A stretch of DNA of 9,197 bases from DAIRET01 sp036795455 (GTDB lineage: Bacteria; Bacteroidota; Ignavibacteria; Ignavibacteriales; Ignavibacteriaceae), in the NCBI GenBank assembly GCA_036795455.1, contig DAIRET010000114.1, positions 1-9,197 of the forward strand, given 5' to 3'. Made by a program: the position numbers and the translations under genes. Of this stretch, positions 1 to 6,490 are shown piece after piece. The notes beneath the pieces are model-generated. The model did no database searches and had not been told where the DNA came from. It saw only the letters and a list, made by a program, of their open reading frames with translations. The first letter of the stretch is position 1. Each line of letters opens with the position of its first letter.

Positions 1-333
1 ATCGTAATGCGGCGGCAATAAAACCGCTCCCTTCCGCTACTCCTATTCCAAGTAACGCCACTAATACAGTACCGAGAGGGGCGAAGGAGGTGAAATTCTT
101 TACCATCCCGGTTAAGATTTTATGCAGACCTTCAACTGAGAAGAGGTTTAATGGTTTTATAACTTCACCGTTGCCGGGATGAATTACTTCAATATTGAAT
201 AAACTTGCTATACCTGAAAACACAATTACAAGTATAGCCATAATAGCAAATAGAAAAACCGGATCGGGAAGAGCGTTGCCGACTTTTTCGACGATGCTCA
301 AAAACCTGGAGAAAATACTTTGTTATTTTTCAT
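1..333 (-). CDS. AbgT-family transporter, N-terminal part, cut by the window edge and apparently frameshifted near its start
   Basis: The gene runs off the left edge. From about 319 down to 1 the minus strand is open and reads as the start of an AbgT-family (p-aminobenzoyl-glutamate/antimetabolite exporter type) inner-membrane transporter: RFLSIVEKVGNALPDPVFLF, a first membrane helix, the hydrophilic HPGNGEVIKPLNLFSVEGLHK segment in two parts, then the family-typical NFTSFAPLGTVL and GIGVAEGSGF stretches. The family is usually about 500 residues, so roughly 100 are here. The only well-placed ATG (333-331) reads MKNNKVF and then hits a stop in its own frame. One extra base in the A4 run at 312-315 would give MKNNKVFFSRFLSIVEK in one frame. 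Without that, only ATT (316-314) or TTG (301-299) could start the open frame. Family assignment is confident; substrate is not determinable. A sequencing deletion, a real frameshift or a non-ATG start are all possible. Confidence 0.8.
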
Positions 334-352
334 TTAGTCGCACATTTTTTTA

Positions 353-360
353 CAAAGATA
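353..360 (-). promoter_or_regulatory. Candidate Bacteroidota-type -7 box for the AbgT-like gene
   Basis: On the minus strand this reads TATCTTTG, an exact match to the Bacteroidota -7 consensus TAnnTTTG. It lies 19 bases upstream of the ATG at 333, which would leave a very short leader. A TTG upstream is about 24 bases away rather than the usual 19 or so, so the -33 element is poor. The eight-base motif is not rare in AT-rich DNA; its position just in front of a start is the main support. Confidence 0.4.
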
Positions 361-419
361 ACAACTTTAGTTTAATGTATCGTTCAATAACCCGGCAAAT
401 AGTTTAAACCGCTGAATAA

Positions 420-623
420 TCGGGAAAGCACAGTTTAGAGTTTGTACTTAAGAGACAATTGTGGATTGCGGCTTCTATAAGCATTGCTATATTTGCAATT
501 GTTATAATGATTTTTAAATTTAATAAAGAATTAACTCGAAACCGGAATTTGAAGAGATAAGAAATTGAAAAAGCCTTACTGCATTTACACGATTTGCGAT
601 TGAAAAACAACTCATATTTTTAG
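420..623 (+). pseudogene. Decayed fragment resembling the membrane helix and coiled coil of a sensor kinase
   Basis: This frame has no start codon of its own and follows a stop at 417-419. It reads KRQLWIAASISIAIFAIVIM, a good single membrane helix preceded by basic residues, then a charged segment KFNKELTRNRNLKR, an internal TAA at 558-560, and continues in the same frame as EIEKALLHLHDLRLKNN to a TAG at 621-623. A membrane helix followed by a helical linker of the EIEKAL type is the arrangement found between the periplasmic TPR region and the kinase core in many Bacteroidota sensor proteins. No TPR, histidine-box or ATPase part is present. I read it as a remnant left by deletion, with the regulator at 640 following directly. 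It could instead be chance coding in AT-rich DNA. The opposite-strand open frame at 404-610 has no recognisable features. Confidence 0.35.
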
Positions 624-639
624 TTAAGGAAGAAATTAT

Positions 640-1239
640 ATGGACGGAAAAATCCCATCTGAAATAGAAAAATCCTTTCGCTTGTTTATTGAAAGGTTTA
701 TAAATATTGATGATGAGCTTTTAAATAAAGTGATAGGGTGTTTTAATTATATGAAAGTTCCGCGTAAAGCACTTTTACAGGAAGCCGGGATTACAGCCGC
801 TAAACTCTTCTTTTTGCACGAGGGTTTCGTTCGTTTCTTTCATACAAAAGAAGACGGAACCGAAGTTACAAGCGATTTCTATTTTGCTCCCGGGTTTATT
901 ACATCCTTTACAAGTTTTATCGAACAGAAAACAGCGGTTGTGAATATCCAAGCAATGGTGAAGATGGAGCTGCTTTTCATTAATTACAAAGATTTACAAC
1001 AGCTTTATGATCAAGAACATAAAATAGAAAGGTTGGGGAGGTTAATTACCGAACAAGTTTTCATTACATCCGAAAAACATCTGTTAAGTTTTCTGAACGA
1101 ACCTCCGCAGGAAAGATATTCGTGGTTGCTGCGTGAATATCCCGAATATGTGAAAAATATTCCGCTTCATTACCTGGCATCATACCTCGGCATTACACCG
1201 GAATCGCTTAGCCGTATAAGAAATCGTACTGTTAATTGA
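640..1239 (+). CDS. Crp/Fnr-family transcriptional regulator
   Basis: A 199-residue cytoplasmic DNA-binding regulator. Residues about 30-125 form the cyclic-nucleotide-binding-like beta roll (FFLHEGFVRFFHTKEDGTEV, then DFYFAPGFITSFTSFIEQKT). A long dimerisation helix follows (about 127-152), then the ERYSWLLREYPEY segment and a C-terminal helix-turn-helix at about 174-194 (PLHYLASYLGITPESLSRIR), the standard form of the Bacteroidota Crp/Fnr group. The phosphate-binding signature of true CRP (GE followed by an Arg-Ser/Thr pair) is absent, and no cysteine cluster for an iron-sulfur centre is seen, so cAMP or oxygen sensing in the classical way is unlikely; the ligand is unknown. An AAGGAA purine stretch at about 626-631 lies roughly eight bases before the ATG. 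The next gene, 86 bp downstream on the same strand, is a likely target. Confidence 0.9.
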   Translation: MDGKIPSEIEKSFRLFIERFINIDDELLNKVIGCFNYMKVPRKALLQEAGITAAKLFFLHEGFVRFFHTKEDGTEVTSDFYFAPGFITSFTSFIEQKTAVVNIQAMVKMELLFINYKDLQQLYDQEHKIERLGRLITEQVFITSEKHLLSFLNEPPQERYSWLLREYPEYVKNIPLHYLASYLGITPESLSRIRNRTVN

Positions 1240-1240
1240 T

Positions 1241-1260
1241 TTCTTAACTTAAGTCAAGAA
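1241..1260. promoter_or_regulatory. 20-bp near-perfect palindrome, candidate operator of the Crp/Fnr-type regulator
   Basis: The sequence TTCTTAACTTAAGTCAAGAA pairs at nine of ten positions around its centre between 1250 and 1251. It begins one base after the regulator's stop codon. Its centre lies about 41-44 bases upstream of the start site expected from the TAATTTTG box at 1281-1288, which is the classical position for a CRP-type activator at a class II promoter. Its size and symmetry suit a dimeric winged-helix regulator. It lacks a GC-rich stem, a loop and a following T run, so a terminator is less likely. Confidence 0.45.
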
Positions 1261-1276
1261 TTTCATCCACGGGGGG

Positions 1277-1307
1277 AAAGTAATTTTGAATTAAAAATAA
1301 TTACTTT
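1277..1307. repeat. Inverted repeat overlapping the promoter of the Acg-like gene
   Basis: Perfect 9-bp arms AAAGTAATT (1277-1285) and AATTACTTT (1299-1307) are separated by 13 bases. The left arm overlaps the candidate -7 box, and the right arm falls just after the expected transcription start. This could be a second protein-binding site (repressor position) or a weak AT-rich hairpin in the 5' leader. AT-rich intergenic DNA produces such repeats by chance fairly often. Confidence 0.35.
1281..1288 (+). promoter_or_regulatory. Candidate -7 promoter box of the Acg-like lipoprotein gene
   Basis: TAATTTTG matches the Bacteroidota -7 consensus TAnnTTTG exactly and lies 38 bases before the ATG at 1326. 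No TTTG or TTG element is found at the expected -33 distance (around 1258-1262); that place is taken by the right edge of the palindrome at 1241-1260. A promoter lacking its upstream element next to a dyad fits activator dependence. Confidence 0.45.
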
Positions 1308-1325
1308 TATTAATACGAGGACAAA

Positions 1326-2399
1326 ATGAAAACCAACTCTTTTTTAATGCTTGCTGCAATCACGGCAATTTTTTCGGGATGTTCATCAACTTCACGTTTC
1401 GATTTCGAAGAGAAAATTGAAAACCCGGTTGAAAAAATTATTTATTATGCTTCATTATCGGGTAACTCACACAACACACAGCCCTGGTATGTAGAAATCG
1501 AAAGCGATTCAGTCATTTATCTTTATGCTGATTTTTCAAGAAAGCTGCATATAGTTGATCCCGATGCCCGCGGACTATTCATTTCACTTGGAGCTTTTAT
1601 TGAGAATCTGAATCTTGCAGCCGGAAGTCTCGGTTACAATACAGATATCCGGACAACCGCAAACTTCAAAAGCGATTCTTCTGCAGCAATAATAAGAATA
1701 AGCCGGGCTACGGAAAGCGGATATGGTCTTTCTAAAATAGAAAACAGAAGAACTCTCCGTACACCGTTCAAAAATGATGAAATAAAAAAAGAGCATCTGG
1801 ATAAACTTATTTACGGCAGCAGTAATATTCACTTCTACCGGGCATCATCTATAGAAGGAAAATTTATTGCAGAGCAAACTCTTGCAGCTTATACACAACA
1901 GTCGAAAGATGAGCAGGCAAAGCAGGAACTGTCAAACTGGATGAGATTCTCAAATGCAGAGGTAAAGAAATATAGGGATGGTTTAACCACCTCTGGAATG
2001 GGAATCACGGGTTTCGGTGGATTTTTTGTACGGAATTTTTACAAGCCTGAAGATTCGATGAAAGATTCATTTATCGAAGCGGGAATTGAAAAAGCGAAGG
2101 AACAGGTTGAGAACTGCGGCGGATGGATTGTGATTACTCAAAATGAGGATACTCCGGAGAAATGGATGAATACAGGCAGACTTTACCAGGGGATGAATTT
2201 ATCATGCCGGGACATGATGATTGGTATGCACCCGATGAACCAGATGATTGAAGAGGTGGAGTTTGAAAAAATTGCAAATGAGAAACTCGGTCTTCCGGGA
2301 GTCGTTCAGTTTGTTGCGCGTATCGGTTATGTGGATTCTTATCCGCCTGCCAATAGCGTAAGAAGACCGGTAACGGATATAATCAGAAAATTGAAGTAG
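1326..2399 (+). CDS. Acg-family nitroreductase-like FMN-binding protein, putative lipoprotein
   Basis: A 357-residue protein with an N-terminal export signal ending in a probable lipobox, FSGC with Cys19, so it is predicted to be anchored to a membrane outside the cytoplasm. The body matches the Acg-type branch of the nitroreductase fold: SGNSHNTQPW at 45-54 (FMN-binding entry motif), HIVDPDARGLFISLGA at about 75-90 followed by ENLNLAAGSLG, a GMGITGFGGFF segment in the middle, GRLYQGMNLSCRDMMIG near 283-299, and a C-terminal RIGY...RRPVTDII. Related proteins are about 330-370 residues, so it looks complete. Known relatives bind FMN, and some are thought to sequester or use it under redox or nitrosative stress; the actual reaction here is unknown. 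A weak GAGGA sits five bases before the ATG. The upstream regulator gene and the intervening dyads suggest local control. The 3' end faces a converging gene 15 bp away, with no obvious terminator between. Confidence 0.85.
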   Translation: MKTNSFLMLAAITAIFSGCSSTSRFDFEEKIENPVEKIIYYASLSGNSHNTQPWYVEIESDSVIYLYADFSRKLHIVDPDARGLFISLGAFIENLNLAAGSLGYNTDIRTTANFKSDSSAAIIRISRATESGYGLSKIENRRTLRTPFKNDEIKKEHLDKLIYGSSNIHFYRASSIEGKFIAEQTLAAYTQQSKDEQAKQELSNWMRFSNAEVKKYRDGLTTSGMGITGFGGFFVRNFYKPEDSMKDSFIEAGIEKAKEQVENCGGWIVITQNEDTPEKWMNTGRLYQGMNLSCRDMMIGMHPMNQMIEEVEFEKIANEKLGLPGVVQFVARIGYVDSYPPANSVRRPVTDIIRKLK

Positions 2400-2414
2400 G
2401 GGGAAAGAAAATGT

Positions 2415-4259
2415 TTATTTCATCTTGTACGCATCAATACTATTCGTTGAGAATGTTGGAATTAGAAACAGCTTTTTGCTTTTTATGTAAAGAAAATCGG
2501 CGATATTGTTTCCGGGAGTGGCTGTATTTAATAACACTTTTTTCTGACCGGATGGAGTGATGGAGTATAGTTTCCCGTTGTAATCTGAGATTAAATAATT
2601 CCCTTTTCCATCCAATTGTATACCGTCAATTAAGGCTCCTCTTTCGAGTTCAGCTATTGGTTTCCGTGATTTGTCGGAAGTATTAGCTGAAGATAATTTT
2701 TCATTATGACCGATTAATAATTCGCTGCCAATAATTAATAATCCGTTGGGTTTATCAATATTGCCCAACCACTTTTCAAGTTTACCTTCCTTATATCTAA
2801 AAATCGCATCCCCCGGCATATCGGAGATATATATAGAACCATCCGCAGCAACTGCAACATCATTTGGCTGAATCATATCATTTAACTTAATAGTATTGAT
2901 TATTTCAGACTTTGAAATATCAATTATTAATAATCCTACGCGGGTAACAACATAAAGATAGTTTTTGTCAATATCAAGACCGGTCGGCATTCTTACTCCT
3001 TTTATCCACTCCTTCTCAATCACTTCACCTGTTGTAGAAATTTTAGAGATGTATTCGTTTCCATCATTGAAGTAGTTTGATACATAACATACTTCATTCA
3101 GTTCATCATACACAACCGACTCCGGCAGCGAAAGAGAATCTTTCAGGGACCAGAGTTTTTTCAGATTTTCATCAATAAAAATTTCATCTTCTTTCCGGAA
3201 ACAAAATCCCCAGCCCCCCATTGATTCACCAACAAGAATTAGTAATTCGTTATCACCTTTTTTAAGCGGCAGGAAAATATTGTCGTTGTATCCAATGATA
3301 CCAAGGAATGATTTATCGCGAGACTGATAATTGGAATTTCCAAAGAAAATGGGAAGCCCATTAAAGAATATGGTTATATAATCGCTATATCCGAATCCTA
3401 TTTTCATCAAGGTATCTTTTTCAACATTTATAATTGTCCTCGCATAAATACAATCTCCAAGTCGTGATTTCCGGGAATTATATTTAGAAATATTAACCAA
3501 TCCTTTACCATCTGACTTTACTTTCGTCCACATCGTCTTTTTTAATAACTCATTGTCAGGGTGTTTTGAAAAATCTGTATCCTTTAACAAGAGCGGTTCT
3601 GATAGCTCCCAGTCAGTAATAATACCAACTACCACGTTCTTCGGAACAAGTGGCGGCAGTGATAATGAATCTATTCTTTCGTAAGAAAAATTTGAAAAAT
3701 ATGCACTGCCGTCCATTGGTCCGGATAAAGAAATGTTTCCGCTATTTTCCCCATGCTCAAGCGGTTGAATAATCAGTGCGGGTTGTTCATCATCATTCCA
3801 GAATACTTGTGCCTGGTTACCTGCGACAATTATTTTCAAATGATTCCACGTATTCCCGGGAATATCAATTGAAGCGGTTTCCCCAATTCCATAGTGAAGC
3901 TGCCAGCTATCCACTCCATTTGATACAGGAGCATATTGCAATGCATCATCATAGAATGGGGAGCGATGTGGTCTAATATAAACTCTCTCATAGTTCAATT
4001 GATCTTTCATTCGAAAAGAAATCCCCGGATAAGAGCGGGACTTTTCAAGTGTAGCAATGTCAACTTCAATGATACCGTTTTTGAACTCAATATCTTTTAG
4101 TAAAGCCGTACCCATTACGGTTGTTCTACCGAGATGCTCAACAGTTTTTGCACGGCTCAAATCCCATTGTTCTTCATTGAAATCCATTGAGTTTGACTGA
4201 CTAAATACTAGTGATTGTACTGCTACTGTAATTGTTGATATTATAAAATATGTTTTCAT
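2415..4259 (-). CDS. Exported three-domain protein: LamG-like, jelly-roll and SMP-30/gluconolactonase-like propeller
   Basis: A 614-residue protein with a Sec signal peptide (about 1-20, ending VFSQ). Residues about 25-195 read as a concanavalin A/LamG-like sandwich of the kind seen in DUF1080 proteins (ISFRMKDQLNYERVYIRPHR, NTWNHLKIIVAGNQAQVFWN, SAYFSNFSYE). Residues about 235-355 look like a second beta sandwich of carbohydrate-binding type (ARTIINVEKDTLMKIGFGYS, then LPLKKGDNELLILVGE). Residues about 365-614 form six strand repeats of an SMP-30/NHL-type propeller. Residues aligning by motif and spacing with the SMP-30 metal and substrate site are present: Glu380 (LPES), Asn466 (QPND), Asn505 (KPNG) and Asp545 (LIDG). 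A lactonase or sugar-related role is therefore possible but unproven. No T9SS sorting domain or lipobox is seen. It is last in a likely three-gene unit, 66 bp after the preceding stop. AAAGGA sits directly against the ATG, unusually close for a ribosome site. Confidence 0.8.
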   Translation of the reverse strand: MKTYFIISTITVAVQSLVFSQSNSMDFNEEQWDLSRAKTVEHLGRTTVMGTALLKDIEFKNGIIEVDIATLEKSRSYPGISFRMKDQLNYERVYIRPHRSPFYDDALQYAPVSNGVDSWQLHYGIGETASIDIPGNTWNHLKIIVAGNQAQVFWNDDEQPALIIQPLEHGENSGNISLSGPMDGSAYFSNFSYERIDSLSLPPLVPKNVVVGIITDWELSEPLLLKDTDFSKHPDNELLKKTMWTKVKSDGKGLVNISKYNSRKSRLGDCIYARTIINVEKDTLMKIGFGYSDYITIFFNGLPIFFGNSNYQSRDKSFLGIIGYNDNIFLPLKKGDNELLILVGESMGGWGFCFRKEDEIFIDENLKKLWSLKDSLSLPESVVYDELNEVCYVSNYFNDGNEYISKISTTGEVIEKEWIKGVRMPTGLDIDKNYLYVVTRVGLLIIDISKSEIINTIKLNDMIQPNDVAVAADGSIYISDMPGDAIFRYKEGKLEKWLGNIDKPNGLLIIGSELLIGHNEKLSSANTSDKSRKPIAELERGALIDGIQLDGKGNYLISDYNGKLYSITPSGQKKVLLNTATPGNNIADFLYIKSKKLFLIPTFSTNSIDAYKMK

Positions 4260-4325
4260 TCCTTTTACTTTCTCTGTGTTATTGTAGGTAATATACTGAA
4301 ACCCGATGGATTATATAGTGATTAT

Positions 4326-5822
4326 TCATTTAATGTATATCATCTTTCGGGTTTGCGTATTATCTTCTGTTGTTAAAGAGTAGAAATATATTCCCGATGA
4401 AAATTCTTCGGGTTTAAATTCGACTGAGTGATATCCTGCTGGCTTAAATTCATTTAGTAAAGTATGAACACAAACTCCCAGCACATTATATATCTTTAAT
4501 ACAACAAGAGACTCCCTTGGAATTTGAAAAGTTATTTTTGTTTCCGGATTAAATGGATTAGGAAAATTTTGATTCAACCAGGGGTTTCCCGGAGATGAAT
4601 TATCTTCAATTTTAATTGAAGAAATTTCATCATGAAATTTAGCGATCCAAAAATCTTTTTCCCCGGCACCGGAAGAATTAGTATACCCTGCAGCAATAAA
4701 ATCTCCATTTCCAAGGTACTTAATGGAATAAAAACTTTCCGAACTTTCACCACCAAAGCTTGTACGCCATATTTCATTGCCCTCTTTATCCAATCTAAGG
4801 ATAAACGCATCGGTTAAACCTGTTTCTGCCGAATTAAAGCTTCCACAAACAATTAAACCATGGTCTTCCGTTATTTCGGACACTGAATATCCATAATCAT
4901 AGAAAACCCCGATTTCTTTTCTTTTTTTCCAAAGCTGGTTTAATTGATTATCTACTTTTAATATGGAAATATCCATTACTTCACTGGCTTCCCTTGAACT
5001 TGCACCTGTAATGTAATAACAGTTATCAGCCGTTTCGCAAACATCATATCCAGTATCGAAATCTACCTGACCGGTTCCAATTATCCAGTATGTTTTTGAG
5101 TTAACAACATTACCGGCTAAATCAGTTTTTACAAGATATATTTCTCTATTACGCCCGCTGCTGATTCCCGGTGTATCATAAAGTCCGGTTGAACCAACAA
5201 CTAAGTAATGTCCATCACTTGTAAGGATTGCCTTAAAACCCATATCGGACTTATTACAGCCGATTGTTTTTGTCCATAAAGAATCGCCAATATCATTAGT
5301 CTTAATAAGGTAAATATCATCTTCACCGGCACCATACGAAGTAGTAGTTCCGCAGATTAAATAACCGTTATCATTTGATTGGCAAACCGACATTCCGATA
5401 TCGATACCTATACCACCAAAGTTTTTCTCCCACTTTATATTCCCATTATTATCAATTTTAACCATGTAAACATCAGCGGAATTAGTATCAGGTTTTGATC
5501 TATAGCCCACTATAATAAATCCATCGTTATTAATAGTGTTACAAATAGAATTAATAAATTCCCACCCTTCATCTCCGAAAGATTTGATCCAACATTCATT
5601 CCCGTCACTATCAATCTTTAAAACATACGCATCTGAATTTTTATCCGGATTTGAATAAGTATAACCTGCAATAACAAAACCACCGTTATTATCGCTACAA
5701 ATTGTTCTTGCACCATCGGAATTTGCAGTTCCAAATGTTTTTGTCCATATTGTGGCGGGTTGACAAATTAATGGGAAGTTTATTAGAAAACTTACCCAGA
5801 GGAAGATTTGAAAATTTCTCAT
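4326..5822 (-). CDS. T9SS-secreted seven-repeat beta-propeller-like protein
   Basis: A 498-residue secreted protein. After a signal peptide (about 1-22) come seven repeats of about 50-57 residues beginning near 25, 77, 129, 181, 239, 296 and 350. Each follows the plan: W-x-K-x-(F/I)-G, a variable turn, a strand ending in (V/I)xGxT, then D-x-Y-(L/I)-(V/L)-K-x-D-xx-GN. Seven such units suggest a closed seven-bladed propeller. Residues about 417-498 are a type A T9SS C-terminal sorting domain: QNFPNPFNPETKITFQIP, LKIYNVLG, a YHSVEF strand, SSGIYFYSL and a final RKMIYIK. This predicts passage through the T9SS and release or attachment at the cell surface. Function and ligand are unknown. Its ATG overlaps the TGA of the upstream DJ-1-like gene by four bases (ATGA), implying translational coupling. 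The seventh repeat (FGGESSESFYSIKYLGNGDF) and the third are closest to the family consensus; the fifth has drifted most. Confidence 0.88.
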   Translation of the reverse strand: MRNFQIFLWVSFLINFPLICQPATIWTKTFGTANSDGARTICSDNNGGFVIAGYTYSNPDKNSDAYVLKIDSDGNECWIKSFGDEGWEFINSICNTINNDGFIIVGYRSKPDTNSADVYMVKIDNNGNIKWEKNFGGIGIDIGMSVCQSNDNGYLICGTTTSYGAGEDDIYLIKTNDIGDSLWTKTIGCNKSDMGFKAILTSDGHYLVVGSTGLYDTPGISSGRNREIYLVKTDLAGNVVNSKTYWIIGTGQVDFDTGYDVCETADNCYYITGASSREASEVMDISILKVDNQLNQLWKKRKEIGVFYDYGYSVSEITEDHGLIVCGSFNSAETGLTDAFILRLDKEGNEIWRTSFGGESSESFYSIKYLGNGDFIAAGYTNSSGAGEKDFWIAKFHDEISSIKIEDNSSPGNPWLNQNFPNPFNPETKITFQIPRESLVVLKIYNVLGVCVHTLLNEFKPAGYHSVEFKPEEFSSGIYFYSLTTEDNTQTRKMIYIK

Positions 5823-6490
5823 TGCTGCACCTCATTACTTTTTCTGTTAATTTTTGAATTCTGAATTGCAATCATAAGTGCTTCACTGTTCTGCTTCATG
5901 TAATACTGCCCTCTCGATGTTGTTACAATATTACCGTCAACAACAGGAGGAATGTTCTCTCCTACAAATATAGCCCCTGCCTGTAAGTATTCATTAATAT
6001 AATAATTATTTGGCCCTGCTTTACCGGTTACCTTTTTACCGTTAATAATATTTGCAGCGGCAAGTACACGGGTTCCGGCACATGTTGCTGCAATCACAAT
6101 GTGCTGGCTATTTGCAGTTTTTAGCAAGTTGATCAAATCAATACTATTTAACAAATCGTTATAAGCGGCCGGTGGATTTGCAGACCAGCTCATCGAAGAA
6201 ATAACAATACAATCATATTGAGAAATATCACCGATTTCCGTGATAATTACGTCAACTTTGAAAGGGCCGCTACCCTGCGGTGAGCTATAGGTACATGGTT
6301 GAATTAAACTATCTACCCCTGCGATTGTAACATCCCATCCAATAGCATCAAACATCTCCCTGCTAAGATGGGTGTTTAGTCCATAGTTTTGGGGTAGAAT
6401 GAGAAGTACTTTTATGTTCTCACAAAAATGGCATTCTGCCCCTAATAAAAAATGAGTTAATACTATAAAGATAATTTTTACATTTTTCAT
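5819..6490 (-). CDS. Exported DJ-1/PfpI-family protein
   Basis: A 223-residue DJ-1/PfpI (class I glutamine-amidotransferase-like) protein with an N-terminal hydrophobic signal (about 3-18), unusual for a family that is mostly cytoplasmic. The core starts at IKVLLILPQNYGL (about 26-38). The nucleophile elbow is IAATCAGTRVLAAANI with Cys137, very like the DJ-1 AAICAG elbow, followed by GKKVTG. The C-terminal part has VVDGNIVTTSRGQYY (183-197), the DJ-1 xVDGNxxTSRG strand. The acidic residue that normally supports the cysteine is not obvious in the LPQN loop. Relatives include glyoxalases, chaperones and peptidases, so no reaction can be assigned. A GGAG site lies five bases upstream of the ATG. 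It is first of a probable three-gene unit and overlaps the next gene by four bases. The start is 341 bp from the neighbouring gene, so the unit's promoter should lie in that gap. Confidence 0.85.
   Translation of the reverse strand: MKNVKIIFIVLTHFLLGAECHFCENIKVLLILPQNYGLNTHLSREMFDAIGWDVTIAGVDSLIQPCTYSSPQGSGPFKVDVIITEIGDISQYDCIVISSMSWSANPPAAYNDLLNSIDLINLLKTANSQHIVIAATCAGTRVLAAANIINGKKVTGKAGPNNYYINEYLQAGAIFVGENIPPVVDGNIVTTSRGQYYMKQNSEALMIAIQNSKINRKSNEVQQ

Noticed and set aside
441..460. CTTAAG-centred sequence resembling the 1241-1260 dyad
   Set aside because: Only the central six bases are symmetric and about half of the positions match; too weak for a second operator, and far from the regulator start.
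404..610. 68-residue minus-strand open frame opposite the sensor-like remnant
   Set aside because: No domain, signal peptide or ribosome site; the plus strand makes more sense as a protein remnant.
1241..1264. The palindrome as a terminator of the regulator gene
   Set aside because: AT-rich stem with no loop and no T run; an operator is the better reading.
4574..4810. 78-residue frame inside the T9SS protein gene
   Set aside because: Shadow of the real gene in another frame; it lacks domain features.
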